Counted from the stretch's first letter, positions 33,178 to 42,114 are shown. The stretch is 64,000 nt of DNA from Sphingobium sp. CAP-1 (GCF_009720145.1 NZ_CP046252.1:930001-994000), one strand, 5' to 3'. The notes: generated from the sequence alone by a model not told the origin. A program made the numbers and translations.

Positions 33178-34117
33178 TCGGCGCACCTTCCTGGCGGGCG
33201 CCGCTGCGCTCGGTCTTGCCGCCTGTGGCGGGACCGGGAAGGGCGGACGGACGAAGCTGGTGCTGGGCGATCAGGTCCATCTCCTCCAGTCCAAGGCGGA
33301 GGCGGCGGGTGCGCTCGGCAACCTTGCCTATGATGTCGAATGGGCCAATTTCGTCGGCGCCGCGCCACTGCTGGAGGCGTTGAACGCCGGGGCGGTCGAC
33401 ACCGCGCCGGCGGGCGACCTGCCGGTGGTGCTGGCGGCGGCGGCGGGCGTGCCGCTCAAGGTGATCGCCGGATCGCTATCGTCCACCCGCGACATCGGCA
33501 TCATCGTGCCGCCCGGCTCCGCTATCCGCCGCGTCGCCGACCTCGCCGGCCATCGCGTGATCGTGTCGAGCGCGCGGGGCAGCATCTCCCATTATCTGCT
33601 GCTGGAAGCGCTCAAGGAAGCAAAGCTTGACCGGCGCAAGGTCGATATCGGCTTCATGCTGCCCAATGACGCCGCCGCCGCCTTCGCCGCCGGGCGGATC
33701 GAGGCATGGGCGACCTTCGGCACCTATCAGATCGCGGCGGAAGCGCGGGGCGCGCGGGTGCTGCGCGACGGGCAGGGGATCAACACCGGTCTCAACCTGA
33801 TCGCCGCGTCGCAAAGCGCGCTGGACGATCCCGCGCGCCGCGCCGCGCTCAAGGATGTGCTGGCCCGCTTTCGCACCGCCAGCCAGTGGGCGCAGGCGCA
33901 TCCCGACGCCTATGTCGGGGTTTTCGCCAAGGCAACCGGGGTCGATCCCAAACTGGCAGCGCTGATCGTGGAGCGGCAAAATCCGGTGCTGATCGCGCCC
34001 GACGCAGCCGTCATCCAGCCGCTCCAGCGCGTGGTCGACCGCTTCCATGCCGATGGCGAACTGCCTGTCCATGTCGATGTCGCCCGCATCGTCGATCCGG
34101 GCCTCTTCCCGGCATGA
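33152..34117 (+). CDS. ABC transporter substrate-binding lipoprotein, SsuA-like 3
   Basis: The 321-residue protein starts at the ATG 33152, inside the 3' end of the receptor gene. The first residues form a twin-arginine signal (SDRRTFL, Arg10-Arg11) and a lipobox GLAAC with Cys25, so it should be a lipoprotein. The SsuA pattern is clear: GAVDTAPAGDLPVVLA, RRVADLAGHRVIVSSARGSISHYLL and GRIEAWATFGTYQIA. It is the third binding protein in the block and the only one fused in translation to a receptor. A different ligand from the other two is likely. Confidence 0.85.
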   Translation: MGVSLLLSDRRTFLAGAAALGLAACGGTGKGGRTKLVLGDQVHLLQSKAEAAGALGNLAYDVEWANFVGAAPLLEALNAGAVDTAPAGDLPVVLAAAAGVPLKVIAGSLSSTRDIGIIVPPGSAIRRVADLAGHRVIVSSARGSISHYLLLEALKEAKLDRRKVDIGFMLPNDAAAAFAAGRIEAWATFGTYQIAAEARGARVLRDGQGINTGLNLIAASQSALDDPARRAALKDVLARFRTASQWAQAHPDAYVGVFAKATGVDPKLAALIVERQNPVLIAPDAAVIQPLQRVVDRFHADGELPVHVDVARIVDPGLFPA

Positions 34118-34199
34118 GCGGCGCGTTCCGATCCTTCAGAAATCCTCATTGGGCGGCGCGAAACCGCCATTCTACATTCGTCCGCAAAGGAGCATCACC

Positions 34200-35003
34200 A
34201 TGGCCCCCATCAGCAGCGTAATCCTGAAAGACGATCGTTTCCGTAACGCCGGCATCAGCGAAGCGGAATGGAAGGTTCGCGTCGACCTTGCCGCTTTCTA
34301 TCGCCTGTCCGCCCTCTATGGCTGGGACGATTTCATCTACACCCATATTTCGGCCCGCGTGCCGGGACCGGAGCATCATTTCCTCATCAATCCCTTCGGT
34401 CTGATGTTCGATGAGATCACGGCCTCCAGCCTGGTGAAGGTCGACCTTGACGGCAATGTCATCGGGGACAGCGACTATGGCATCAACTATGCCGGCTATG
34501 TGATCCACTCGGCGATCCATGGCGCACGCGACGACGCCCATTATATCGCCCATTTCCACAGCGCGGACGGCATGGCGGTATCCGCCCATGCCGAAGGGCT
34601 GCTGCCCCTGAACCAGCGTGCGCTCGCGCTGATCCCGCGCCTGTCCTATCATGATTATGAGGGCGTGGCGCTCAATCTGGACGAACGCGAACGGCTGGTC
34701 GCGGATCTGGGCGATACCAAGGTCATGCTGTTGCGCAACCATGGCACGCTGGCGCTGGGGGCGTCGCCGGGCGAGGCGTTCAGCGGCATTTATCATCTGG
34801 AGGAGGCCTGCAAGGCGCAGGTCCGCACGCTCAGCGTCGGTCGCGACAGGATACTGATCGCACCCGAAGAGGCGCAGGAGGAAGTGCGCCGCCAGATCAG
34901 CCGCGAGCGCCAGCCGGTGGAGGGCGCCAGATCCCATTACGACCTCGTCTGGGACGCCGCCCTGCGCAAGGCGCAGCGCCAGTCGCCCGGTTTCGACGCC
35001 TGA
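34200..35003 (+). CDS. Class II aldolase/adducin family protein
   Basis: The 267-residue protein has the class II aldolase fold: metal-ligand His118 and His120 in YIAHFHSADG and His181 in LLRNHGTLALG, preceded by GWDDFIYTHISARVPG. Family members cleave or epimerise sugar phosphates or related hydroxy acids. In the sulfur island it may split a carbon skeleton left after sulfur removal, but the substrate is not visible. The start at 34200 follows AAAGGA at 8 nt; the open frame continues upstream without a good start. Related genes in other sulfur clusters are unnamed. Confidence 0.78.
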   Translation: MAPISSVILKDDRFRNAGISEAEWKVRVDLAAFYRLSALYGWDDFIYTHISARVPGPEHHFLINPFGLMFDEITASSLVKVDLDGNVIGDSDYGINYAGYVIHSAIHGARDDAHYIAHFHSADGMAVSAHAEGLLPLNQRALALIPRLSYHDYEGVALNLDERERLVADLGDTKVMLLRNHGTLALGASPGEAFSGIYHLEEACKAQVRTLSVGRDRILIAPEEAQEEVRRQISRERQPVEGARSHYDLVWDAALRKAQRQSPGFDA

Positions 35004-35020
35004 CAGCAAAGGATTTTCAT

Positions 35021-36370
35021 ATGACCCAACGCCAACTCAAGCTCGGCCTCGTTCCCACCGGCGTCGGCGGCCCCGGCGACAGCAATCGCTGGCTGGATAC
35101 CGACATTCCGGTCGATGCCAGCGTCAATATCGACTGGTATGTCGATGTTGCCCGGCAGGCGGAGGCCGCGAAGTTCGACCTCATATTCATTGTCGACAGC
35201 CAGTTCATCACCGCCGATTCGCCACCCCATTATCTCAACCGGCTGGAGCCGCTTACCCTGCTGTCGGCGCTGGCGACGGCGACCAGCCGGATCGGTCTGG
35301 TCGGCACGCTGACCACCTCCTATAATGATCCCTTCAACCTCGCCCGCCGCTTCGCCTCGCTCGACCTGATCAGCAAGGGGCGCGCGGGCTGGAATGTCGT
35401 CACCAGCGGCGACGCCGGAACCGCGGGAAATTTCAGTCTGCCGGAACATTTCGACTATGACACGCGCTATCGCCGCGCCGTCGAGTTTCTGGACGTGGCG
35501 CGCGGCCTCTGGTCGAGTTGGGAGGAAGGCGCGCTGGTCCGCGACCGCGCGACCGGCCAGTTCCTGGATGCAGACAAGCTGCACCGGCTGGGTCATGACG
35601 GCGAATTTTTCCAGGTGCGGGGGCCGCTCAACATCCAGCGTTCGCCGCAGGGCGAGCCGGTGATTTTCCAGGCGGGCGACAGCGATCAGGGGCGTGATCT
35701 GGGCGCGACGATCGCCGACGCCATCTTCACCCATGCCGCGACGATCGAACAGGGACAGGCCTTCTACGCCGACCTGAAGGCGCGGGCAGCGCGACAGGGG
35801 CGCGACCCTGAACAGATCGTCATCCTCCCCGGATTTTTCGTCTATGTCGGCGACACCGATGAAGAGGCGCGCGCGATCGAGCGTCATTATCGCAGCGTCG
35901 ACCAGAATTTCGATCAGACGCTGGCCGAATTCGGCCGTCCATTCGGCTGGCATGACTTTCGCCAATATGATCCCGACGCGCCTTTCCCGGTCGCGGCGCT
36001 GGAGGCGGCGAAGAACAGCTTCTATACTCAGGCGAAGAAGATCACCGATCAGGCCGTGGCCGAAGGCTGGACCCTGCGCCAGACGGTGGAGCGGGTCCGG
36101 GCAGGGCGCGGCAGCCCCTTCGTCGGATCGGCGGAAACGGTCGCGAATGAAATCCAGCGCTGGTTCGAGGGGCGGGCGCTGGACGGCCTCAACGTCCATC
36201 TGGGGCACCCGTCCCAGTTCCGTCGCTTCGTTGAGGAAGTGGTGCCGATCCTTCAGGCGCGCGGCCTGTTCCGCACCGACTATGAGGCGGATACGCTGCG
36301 CGGCAATCTGGGCCTTTCCATCCCTGCCAGCCGCCATCAGCGGGCCGACAGCCGGCGCGATGCCGCTTGA
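35021..36370 (+). CDS. LLM flavin-dependent monooxygenase, DszA/NtaA/SnaA family
   Basis: The 449-residue protein is a longer luciferase-like enzyme of the NtaA/SnaA/DszA/DmoA group, which act as FMNH2-dependent oxygenases on compounds such as nitrilotriacetate, dibenzothiophene sulfone or dimethyl sulfide. Recognisable motifs are LEPLTLLSALATATSRIGLVGT, YNDPFNLARRFASLD, GRAGWNVVTSGDAGTAGNF, and HGFAWG-like RRAVEFLDVARGLW. It follows the class II aldolase at 17 bp. With the SsuD-like and acyl-CoA-dehydrogenase-like enzymes, it makes three flavin-dependent oxygenases in the island. No dedicated reductase is seen. Confidence 0.83.
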   Translation: MTQRQLKLGLVPTGVGGPGDSNRWLDTDIPVDASVNIDWYVDVARQAEAAKFDLIFIVDSQFITADSPPHYLNRLEPLTLLSALATATSRIGLVGTLTTSYNDPFNLARRFASLDLISKGRAGWNVVTSGDAGTAGNFSLPEHFDYDTRYRRAVEFLDVARGLWSSWEEGALVRDRATGQFLDADKLHRLGHDGEFFQVRGPLNIQRSPQGEPVIFQAGDSDQGRDLGATIADAIFTHAATIEQGQAFYADLKARAARQGRDPEQIVILPGFFVYVGDTDEEARAIERHYRSVDQNFDQTLAEFGRPFGWHDFRQYDPDAPFPVAALEAAKNSFYTQAKKITDQAVAEGWTLRQTVERVRAGRGSPFVGSAETVANEIQRWFEGRALDGLNVHLGHPSQFRRFVEEVVPILQARGLFRTDYEADTLRGNLGLSIPASRHQRADSRRDAA

Positions 36371-36461
36371 ATCTATGACATAAAGTCGACGCCGCCGGGC
36401 CAAGTCTCATTGGCCCGGCGGGTCGGGCGTCGCCATCATGACCCTATCCAAGGAGATCATG

Positions 36462-37124
36462 ATGGCGACACTTCTCACCGACACGCTCAAGAGCCGCTAC
36501 GCCGCGTTGCAGGCCGAACGGGAGCGGACCTGGCCGACCGCCCAACTGGCGGCCAATGCCCGGCAGCGGGCCGCGCTGGTGGCGCGCTTCGATCCGGCGG
36601 CGGTCGTGCAACCGGGCGACATCCTGCCGCCGCGCAATTTTGTCGAAGTCGATGGCGGCGTTCTCAGCCTTGATGGATTGACCGTCGATGGCCCCGCGCT
36701 GCTTATATTCTTTCGTTTCGCCGGCTGTCCCGCCTGCAATATCGCCTTGCCCTATTATGCCGAAACCCTGCATCCGGCGCTGAAGGCGCGTGGCATTCCG
36801 CTGGTAGCGCTCAGCCCCCAGCAGCCCGATCGGCTATACGACATCAAGGCGCGCCATGACCTGCCCTTTGCGGTGGCGACCGATGCCGACAATGGATTCG
36901 CCCGTTCGCTTGGCATTGCGTTCGAGCCTGACGAGCGGCCTTCGCCGCCGCCGTCCGGCTGGATCGGCGAAGTGACCGGCACCGGGCATTGGGAATTGCC
37001 GCAACCCGCCGTGCTGCTGATCGAACCGGGGCGGAAGGTCGAATGGCTCCGGGTCAGTCCCGACTGGCTCGACCGGCCGGAGGCGGAGGAGATATTGGGC
37101 TGGATCGACGCGGGGCGTTTGTGA
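36462..37124 (+). CDS. Peroxiredoxin-like protein (AhpC/TSA family)
   Basis: The 220-residue protein has a thioredoxin fold with the active site FFRFAGCPACNIALPYY (a CPAC motif) and a downstream peroxiredoxin-like segment SPQQPDRLYDIKARHDLPFAVATDADN. It resembles bacterial two-cysteine peroxiredoxin-like/alkyl hydroperoxide reductase relatives. The start is at 36462 or 36459: AAGGAG is 3-6 nt upstream, and the double ATG makes the exact codon uncertain. It is the last gene of the island; removal of hydroperoxides or reduction of sulfur intermediates is a plausible role. Confidence 0.8.
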   Translation: MATLLTDTLKSRYAALQAERERTWPTAQLAANARQRAALVARFDPAAVVQPGDILPPRNFVEVDGGVLSLDGLTVDGPALLIFFRFAGCPACNIALPYYAETLHPALKARGIPLVALSPQQPDRLYDIKARHDLPFAVATDADNGFARSLGIAFEPDERPSPPPSGWIGEVTGTGHWELPQPAVLLIEPGRKVEWLRVSPDWLDRPEAEEILGWIDAGRL

Positions 37125-37135
37125 ACGAAGCGGAT

Positions 37136-37169
37136 AAAAAAAACGGCGCCCGATCGGGGCGCCGTTTTT
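37136..37169. terminator. Bidirectional terminator between the sulfur island and gltA
   Basis: A perfect 13-bp stem, AAAAACGGCGCCC (37139-37151) and GGGCGCCGTTTTT (37157-37169), with a GATCG loop and A/T runs on both flanks. It closes the island on the right and serves gltA on the other strand. Confidence 0.9.
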
Positions 37170-37194
37170 CTATTTGTCTGAACCCAAAGGTCGA

Positions 37195-38481
37195 TCAGCG
37201 CTTGTCCACCGGGACGTAATCGCGCTGCGTCGGGCCGGTGTAGAGCTGACGCGGACGGCCGATCTTCTGCGCTGGGTCCGAAATCATTTCGTTCCACTGC
37301 GCGACCCAGCCGACGGTGCGGGCGAGCGCGAAGAGAACGGTGAACATTTCGGTGGGGAAGCCGATGGCCGACAGGATCACGCCCGAATAGAAGTCGACAT
37401 TGGGGTAGAGCTTCTTTTCGATGAAGTACGGATCGTTGAGCGCGATCTGCTCCAGTTCCTTGGCCACGTCGAAAATCGGGTCGCTGACGCCCAGCTTCTC
37501 CAGCACGTCCTTGGCCGTCTTTTGCATCACGGTCGCGCGCGGATCGTAATTTTTGTAGACGCGGTGGCCAAAGCCCATCAGCCGGAACGGATCGTCCTTG
37601 TTCTTGGCACGGGCGATATATTCCGGGATGCGGTCGACGGTGCCGATTTCACGCAGCATGTTGAGCGCCGCTTCGTTGGCGCCGCCATGCGCCGGACCCC
37701 ACAGGCAGGCGATGCCCGCCGCGATGCAGGCAAAGGGGTTGGCGCCCGACGAGCCGGCCAGGCGCACGGTCGAGGTCGATGCATTCTGCTCATGGTCGGC
37801 GTGCAGGATGAAAATCTTGTCCATGGCATCGGCGACGACCGGATCGACCACATATTCTTCCGCCGGGACCGAAAAGGTCATGCGCAGGAAGTTGGCGGTG
37901 TAGCTGAGGTCGTTGCGCGGATAGACGAAGGGCTGACCCACCGAATATTTATAGGCCATCGCCGCGATCGTCGGCATCTTGGCGATCAGGCGGTGGCTCG
38001 CGATGCGGCGCTGTTCCGGGTCGTTGATGTCGGTCGAGTCATGATAGAAGGCCGACAGCGCGCCGACCACGCCGCACATGATCGCCATCGGATGCGCGTC
38101 ACGACGGAAGCCGCGGAAGAAGGCGCTGAGCTGTTCATGCACCATGGTATGGCGCGTAATCGTGTTGGTGAAGTCGGCCAGCTCCTTCGCCGACGGCAGT
38201 TCGTCGTTCAGCAGAAGATAGCAGACTTCCATGAAGCTGGACTGTTCGGCAAGCTGGCCGATCGGATAGCCACGGTGCAGCAGGATGCCTGCATCGCCAT
38301 CGATATAGGTCAGGCCGGATTCGCAACTGGCGGTCGATGTGAAGCCCGGATCATAGGTGAACATGCCGGTGTTGGCGTAGAGCTTGCGAACGTCGATGAC
38401 CTGCGGCCCGACGGAACCATCCATGATGGCGTAGTCGTTGCTTGCTCCCCCAATGGTCAAATTGGCTTTATTATCCGACAT
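37195..38481 (-). CDS. gltA: Citrate synthase
   Basis: Condenses oxaloacetate and acetyl-CoA at the entry of the TCA cycle. The ATG at 38481 (MSDNKANL) follows AAGGAG at 7 nt, giving 428 residues; an upstream ATG at 38505 is less likely. Motifs include WGPAHGGANEAAL with the catalytic His, GFGHRVYKNYDPRA and the Asp-containing terminal DFYSGV segment. The length fits type II hexameric enzymes of Gram-negatives. It is downstream of gltX in the same direction with 20 bp between them. Confidence 0.97.
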   Translation of the reverse strand: MSDNKANLTIGGASNDYAIMDGSVGPQVIDVRKLYANTGMFTYDPGFTSTASCESGLTYIDGDAGILLHRGYPIGQLAEQSSFMEVCYLLLNDELPSAKELADFTNTITRHTMVHEQLSAFFRGFRRDAHPMAIMCGVVGALSAFYHDSTDINDPEQRRIASHRLIAKMPTIAAMAYKYSVGQPFVYPRNDLSYTANFLRMTFSVPAEEYVVDPVVADAMDKIFILHADHEQNASTSTVRLAGSSGANPFACIAAGIACLWGPAHGGANEAALNMLREIGTVDRIPEYIARAKNKDDPFRLMGFGHRVYKNYDPRATVMQKTAKDVLEKLGVSDPIFDVAKELEQIALNDPYFIEKKLYPNVDFYSGVILSAIGFPTEMFTVLFALARTVGWVAQWNEMISDPAQKIGRPRQLYTGPTQRDYVPVDKR

Positions 38482-38501
38482 ATTGTTCTCCTTGAGTCCC
38501 A

Positions 38502-39923
38502 TCAACCGGCCGTTGCGTGCCCTGCAACGGTCAGCCGTTCCAAGCTCTCCTCTTTCCCCAGAAGGAAGAGGACATCGAAAATGCCCGGCGAGACCGTGCG
38601 GCCGGTAAGCGCCGCCCGCAGCGGTTGCGCCACCTTGCCCAGTCCCAGGCCGGCATCCTCCGCCACGCGGCGTATTGCGTCTTCGATCGCTTCGACCGTC
38701 CAGGACTGGACGGGCTGGAGAGCGTCGGCTGTCTTGGCCAGCAGCGCGCGCGCGGAGTCGTCTAGCAGAGCCGACGCCTTTTCGTCAAAATCCAGCGGGC
38801 AATTTTTGAACAGAAATTCCGCGCCCTCGGCAATTTCATTAAGGGTTTTGGCTCGCGGCTTTAACGAAGCCATTGCCTGGGTCAAAATGTCCCGCTGTCC
38901 GTCGGTCAGTTGCGTATCGAGACGCGACTCGACGCGCGGCGCCACCAGTGCGGCCAGACGGGCATCGTCGGCCTCGCGCAGATAATGGCCGTTGAGATTC
39001 TCCAGCTTCTTGATGTCGAAGCGCGATGGCGAGCGGCCAACGCCGCCAATGTCGAACAGTTCGATGGCGCGCGCGATCGGGATGATCTCCTCGTCGCCAT
39101 GGCCCCAGCCCAGTCGCAGCAGATAGTTCAGCACCGCTTCGGGCAGCATCCCCATCTCGTCACGATAGGCGTCGACCCCAAGCGCGCCATGCCGCTTGGA
39201 CAGCTTCGCGCCGTCCGACCCGTGAATCAGCGGGATATGCGCGTAGATCGGTTCTTCCCAGTTCATCGCCTTGATGATGGCAAGTTGACGGAAGGCATTG
39301 TTGAGATGGTCGTCGCCGCGAATGACATGGGTCACGCCCATGTCATGATCGTCCACCACGACAGCCAACATATAGGTTGGGGTACCGTCGGACCGCAGCA
39401 GGATCATATCGTCCAGTTCGGCATTCTGGACGACGACGCGGCCCTGCACGGCATCCTCGATCACGGTTTCGCCTTCGCGCGGCGCCTTGATGCGGATGAC
39501 GAAGGGCGCGCCTTCGGGCGCCTCTGACGCATCGCGATCGCGCCAGCGGCCGTCATAGCGCATCGGCTGCTTGGCGGCGCGCTGCTGTTCGCGCAACTCC
39601 GCCAGTTCCTCCGGGGTCGCGTAGCAACGATAGGCGTGGCCGGCGGCGAGCAACTGACTGGCGACCTCGGCGTGGCGCGGGGTGCGTTCGAACTGGAACA
39701 CCGCCGGCTCGTCACCGCCCAGACCCAGCCACTCCAGACCATCGAAGATCGCAGCCACGGCTTCCTCGGTCGAGCGGGCACGGTCGGTATCCTCGACGCG
39801 GAGCAGGAACTTTCCGCCATGGTGACGCGCGAACAGCCAGTTGAACAGGGCGGTGCGGGCGCCGCCGATATGCAGGAAGCCGGTCGGCGACGGGGCGAAA
39901 CGGGTCACCACCTGCTTGTTCAT
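38502..39923 (-). CDS. gltX: Glutamyl-tRNA synthetase
   Basis: Charges tRNA-Glu with glutamate. The class I signatures are clear: FLHIGGARTALFNWLF (HIGH motif) and AKLSKRHGALG (KMSKS motif). The ATG at 39923 (MNKQVVTRFAPSPTG) is the most natural start, giving 473 residues; in-frame starts at 39944 (MTGSATG) and further upstream are also open, but the sequence there is not conserved in the family. It is divergent from comEC. Confidence 0.95.
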   Translation of the reverse strand: MNKQVVTRFAPSPTGFLHIGGARTALFNWLFARHHGGKFLLRVEDTDRARSTEEAVAAIFDGLEWLGLGGDEPAVFQFERTPRHAEVASQLLAAGHAYRCYATPEELAELREQQRAAKQPMRYDGRWRDRDASEAPEGAPFVIRIKAPREGETVIEDAVQGRVVVQNAELDDMILLRSDGTPTYMLAVVVDDHDMGVTHVIRGDDHLNNAFRQLAIIKAMNWEEPIYAHIPLIHGSDGAKLSKRHGALGVDAYRDEMGMLPEAVLNYLLRLGWGHGDEEIIPIARAIELFDIGGVGRSPSRFDIKKLENLNGHYLREADDARLAALVAPRVESRLDTQLTDGQRDILTQAMASLKPRAKTLNEIAEGAEFLFKNCPLDFDEKASALLDDSARALLAKTADALQPVQSWTVEAIEDAIRRVAEDAGLGLGKVAQPLRAALTGRTVSPGIFDVLFLLGKEESLERLTVAGHATAG

Positions 39924-39972
39924 TCCCGTTGCACTTCCCGTCATATTCTTTGACATTCGCCTTAGCTGACCC

Positions 39973-42114
39973 ATGAATGCGCCGCCCCCTAGCACGGCTT
40001 TTGAGCCACGACAAACCTCCCTTGGCAGGAAGGCCGCGGCGTTGGCGAAGTCCGGCTTCTCCGGCATCGAAAGCTGGCTGGAAAGCGAACGTGAACAGGT
40101 CGGATTATGGGCGCCGGTCGGGCTGGGCGCGGGGGTTGCAGTCTGGTTCCTGCTGCCCGACGCCATGGGCTGGCTGGCCTTTTGTTGCGCGGCGCTGGCG
40201 TTGGCGACGGTGGGGACGATGCTGCCGCAGGGTGGTCGTCTGCGGCGGATGATTGTTGCGGGCGCTATCCTGGCTTGCATCGGCTGCCTGCTGGTGTGGG
40301 GCAAGGCGACGCTGCTGGGCCAGAAGCCGCTGCCGCGGGCCAGGTTCGTGCAAATGACGGGCGAAGTTCTGTCGGTCCAGCCGGTGCCGGCGCAAGCCAT
40401 GGTGCGTGCGCGATTACGGCCGATGGATGCACCGGACCTGCCGACGGTGGTGCGCGTGAACATCGCCGATGCCGATGTGCCGAGGGAGCTGGGCGAGGGC
40501 GCTGTGATCCGCTTTCGCGGTCGCCTGATGCCGCCGGCGCCGCCCAGCGTGCCGGGGGGCTATGACTTTGCCGCACGCGCCTATTTTCAGGGGATTGGTG
40601 CGACCGGTAAGGCGTTGAAGCCGGTCGAAGTGCTGCGCCCGTCGACCGCCGCGCCACCGCTGCGGGCGCGGCTGTTCGGGCATATATTGGAGCGGGTAGA
40701 CGGTCCGGCCGAGGGCATCGCCGCCGCGCTGGCGACCGGCGACCAGGGCGCGATCCCGGAGGCCGATGCCGAGGCGATGCGGCGCAGCGGGCTGGCGCAT
40801 CTGCTGTCGATCAGCGGGCTGCATGTGACGGCGCTGATCGGTGCGGTGATCTTCCTGCTGATGCGGGTGATGGCGCTCAGCCAGCGGGCCGCCTTGCACT
40901 GGCCGCTGATGCTGATCGCGGCGACGGGCGGGGCGCTGGCGGGGATCGGTTACACCTGGCTGACCGGGGCGGAAGTGCCGACGCTGCGGTCCTGTGTCGC
41001 GGCGCTGCTGGTGCTGGGCGGGCTGGCGATGGGGCGCGATGCGATCACCTTGCGGCTGGTGGCGAGTGGCGCGCTGCTGGTGCTGATCTTCTGGCCGGAG
41101 GCGCTGACGGGGCCGAGTTTCCAGATGAGTTTCGCGGCGGTGACGGCGCTGGTCGCCCTGGCGGAGCATCCCCGCTTTCGCGCCTTTGCCGCCACGCGGG
41201 ACGAAGGGGTGATTCGCCGGCTGGGGCGGGCGCTGGCGGTGACGCTGGCGACCGGGATTGCGGTCGAGCTGGTGCTGATGCCGATCGCCTTGTTCCATTT
41301 TCACAAGGCGGGGATGCTGGGCGCTTTCGCCAATCTGGTTGCGATCCCGCTCACCACCTTCGTCGTCATGCCGCTGGAGGCGCTGGCGCTGCTGCTGGAT
41401 GTCGTCGGGCTGGGCGCGCCGCTGTGGTGGCTGACGCAGCAGGCGCTGAACCTGCTGTTGCTGCTGGCCCATGGTGTCGCGGCCAGCCCGATGGCGACCC
41501 TGCTGGCGCCGACCATGGGGACGGCGCTGTTCGCGACGGTCGTCGTGGGGTTGCTGTGGTGCCTGTTATGGCGCGGCGCGCTGCGGTGGCTGGGTTTGGC
41601 GCCGGTGGCGATCGGTGTGGCGATGACCTTTGCGGCGTCCCCGCCCGATATCCTCGTGACCGGGGACGGGCGGCATGTCGCGGTGCGGACAGGCAAGGGG
41701 ATGGCGATCCTGCGCGACCGGGCCGGGGACTATGTGCGCGATGTCCTGTCCGAAAGCGCGGGCTATGATGGCGAACTGGCGGCGATCGCCGCGCTGCCCG
41801 AAGCGCGCTGTTCGACCGATCTGTGCGCGCTGCGGTTGAAAGAGGGCGAGCGAAGCTGGCGGCTGCTCTTTACCCGCAGCGATGTGCTGATTGCACGGCG
41901 CGACTTTGCGCGGGATTGCGCGGCGGCGGACATCGTGGTCAGCGATCGCGGCCTGCCCTATTGGTGCCGTTCGCGCTGGCTGAAGATCGACCGCCGATTG
42001 CTGTCACGCACCGGCGGCCTGTCCATCAGCCTGAAACATGGCGAAGTTCACACCGTATTTCGGCCCGGCGACGCGCATCCCTGGATCGCGCGCGCCGGGC
42101 CGCGCAGACCTTAA
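39973..42114 (+). CDS. comEC: ComEC/Rec2-family competence protein (DNA uptake channel)
   Basis: Inner-membrane channel for single-stranded DNA in natural transformation. The 713-residue protein has an N-terminal DUF4131-like part, the OB-like soluble loop (about 120-220), and a multi-spanning Competence domain (about 240-540) with LLSISGLHVTALIGAVIF. The C-terminal domain does not show the HxHxDH metallo-beta-lactamase motif found in some ComEC proteins. Its stop codon overlaps that of lexA by 4 bp on the opposite strand. With dprA elsewhere in the window, it indicates that parts of the transformation machinery exist; competence itself is inferred. Confidence 0.88.
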   Translation: MNAPPPSTAFEPRQTSLGRKAAALAKSGFSGIESWLESEREQVGLWAPVGLGAGVAVWFLLPDAMGWLAFCCAALALATVGTMLPQGGRLRRMIVAGAILACIGCLLVWGKATLLGQKPLPRARFVQMTGEVLSVQPVPAQAMVRARLRPMDAPDLPTVVRVNIADADVPRELGEGAVIRFRGRLMPPAPPSVPGGYDFAARAYFQGIGATGKALKPVEVLRPSTAAPPLRARLFGHILERVDGPAEGIAAALATGDQGAIPEADAEAMRRSGLAHLLSISGLHVTALIGAVIFLLMRVMALSQRAALHWPLMLIAATGGALAGIGYTWLTGAEVPTLRSCVAALLVLGGLAMGRDAITLRLVASGALLVLIFWPEALTGPSFQMSFAAVTALVALAEHPRFRAFAATRDEGVIRRLGRALAVTLATGIAVELVLMPIALFHFHKAGMLGAFANLVAIPLTTFVVMPLEALALLLDVVGLGAPLWWLTQQALNLLLLLAHGVAASPMATLLAPTMGTALFATVVVGLLWCLLWRGALRWLGLAPVAIGVAMTFAASPPDILVTGDGRHVAVRTGKGMAILRDRAGDYVRDVLSESAGYDGELAAIAALPEARCSTDLCALRLKEGERSWRLLFTRSDVLIARRDFARDCAAADIVVSDRGLPYWCRSRWLKIDRRLLSRTGGLSISLKHGEVHTVFRPGDAHPWIARAGPRRP

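Noticed and set aside
31006..33186. Minus-strand ORF of 726 codons over the island TonB receptor
   Set aside because: Antisense shadow of the receptor. It has no signal peptide or domain, and the receptor frame is clearly coding.
18993..37124. Sulfur island as a mobile genomic island
   Set aside because: No integrase, transposase, tRNA or direct-repeat boundary was found. Composition is similar to the flanks, so I describe it as an accessory block only.
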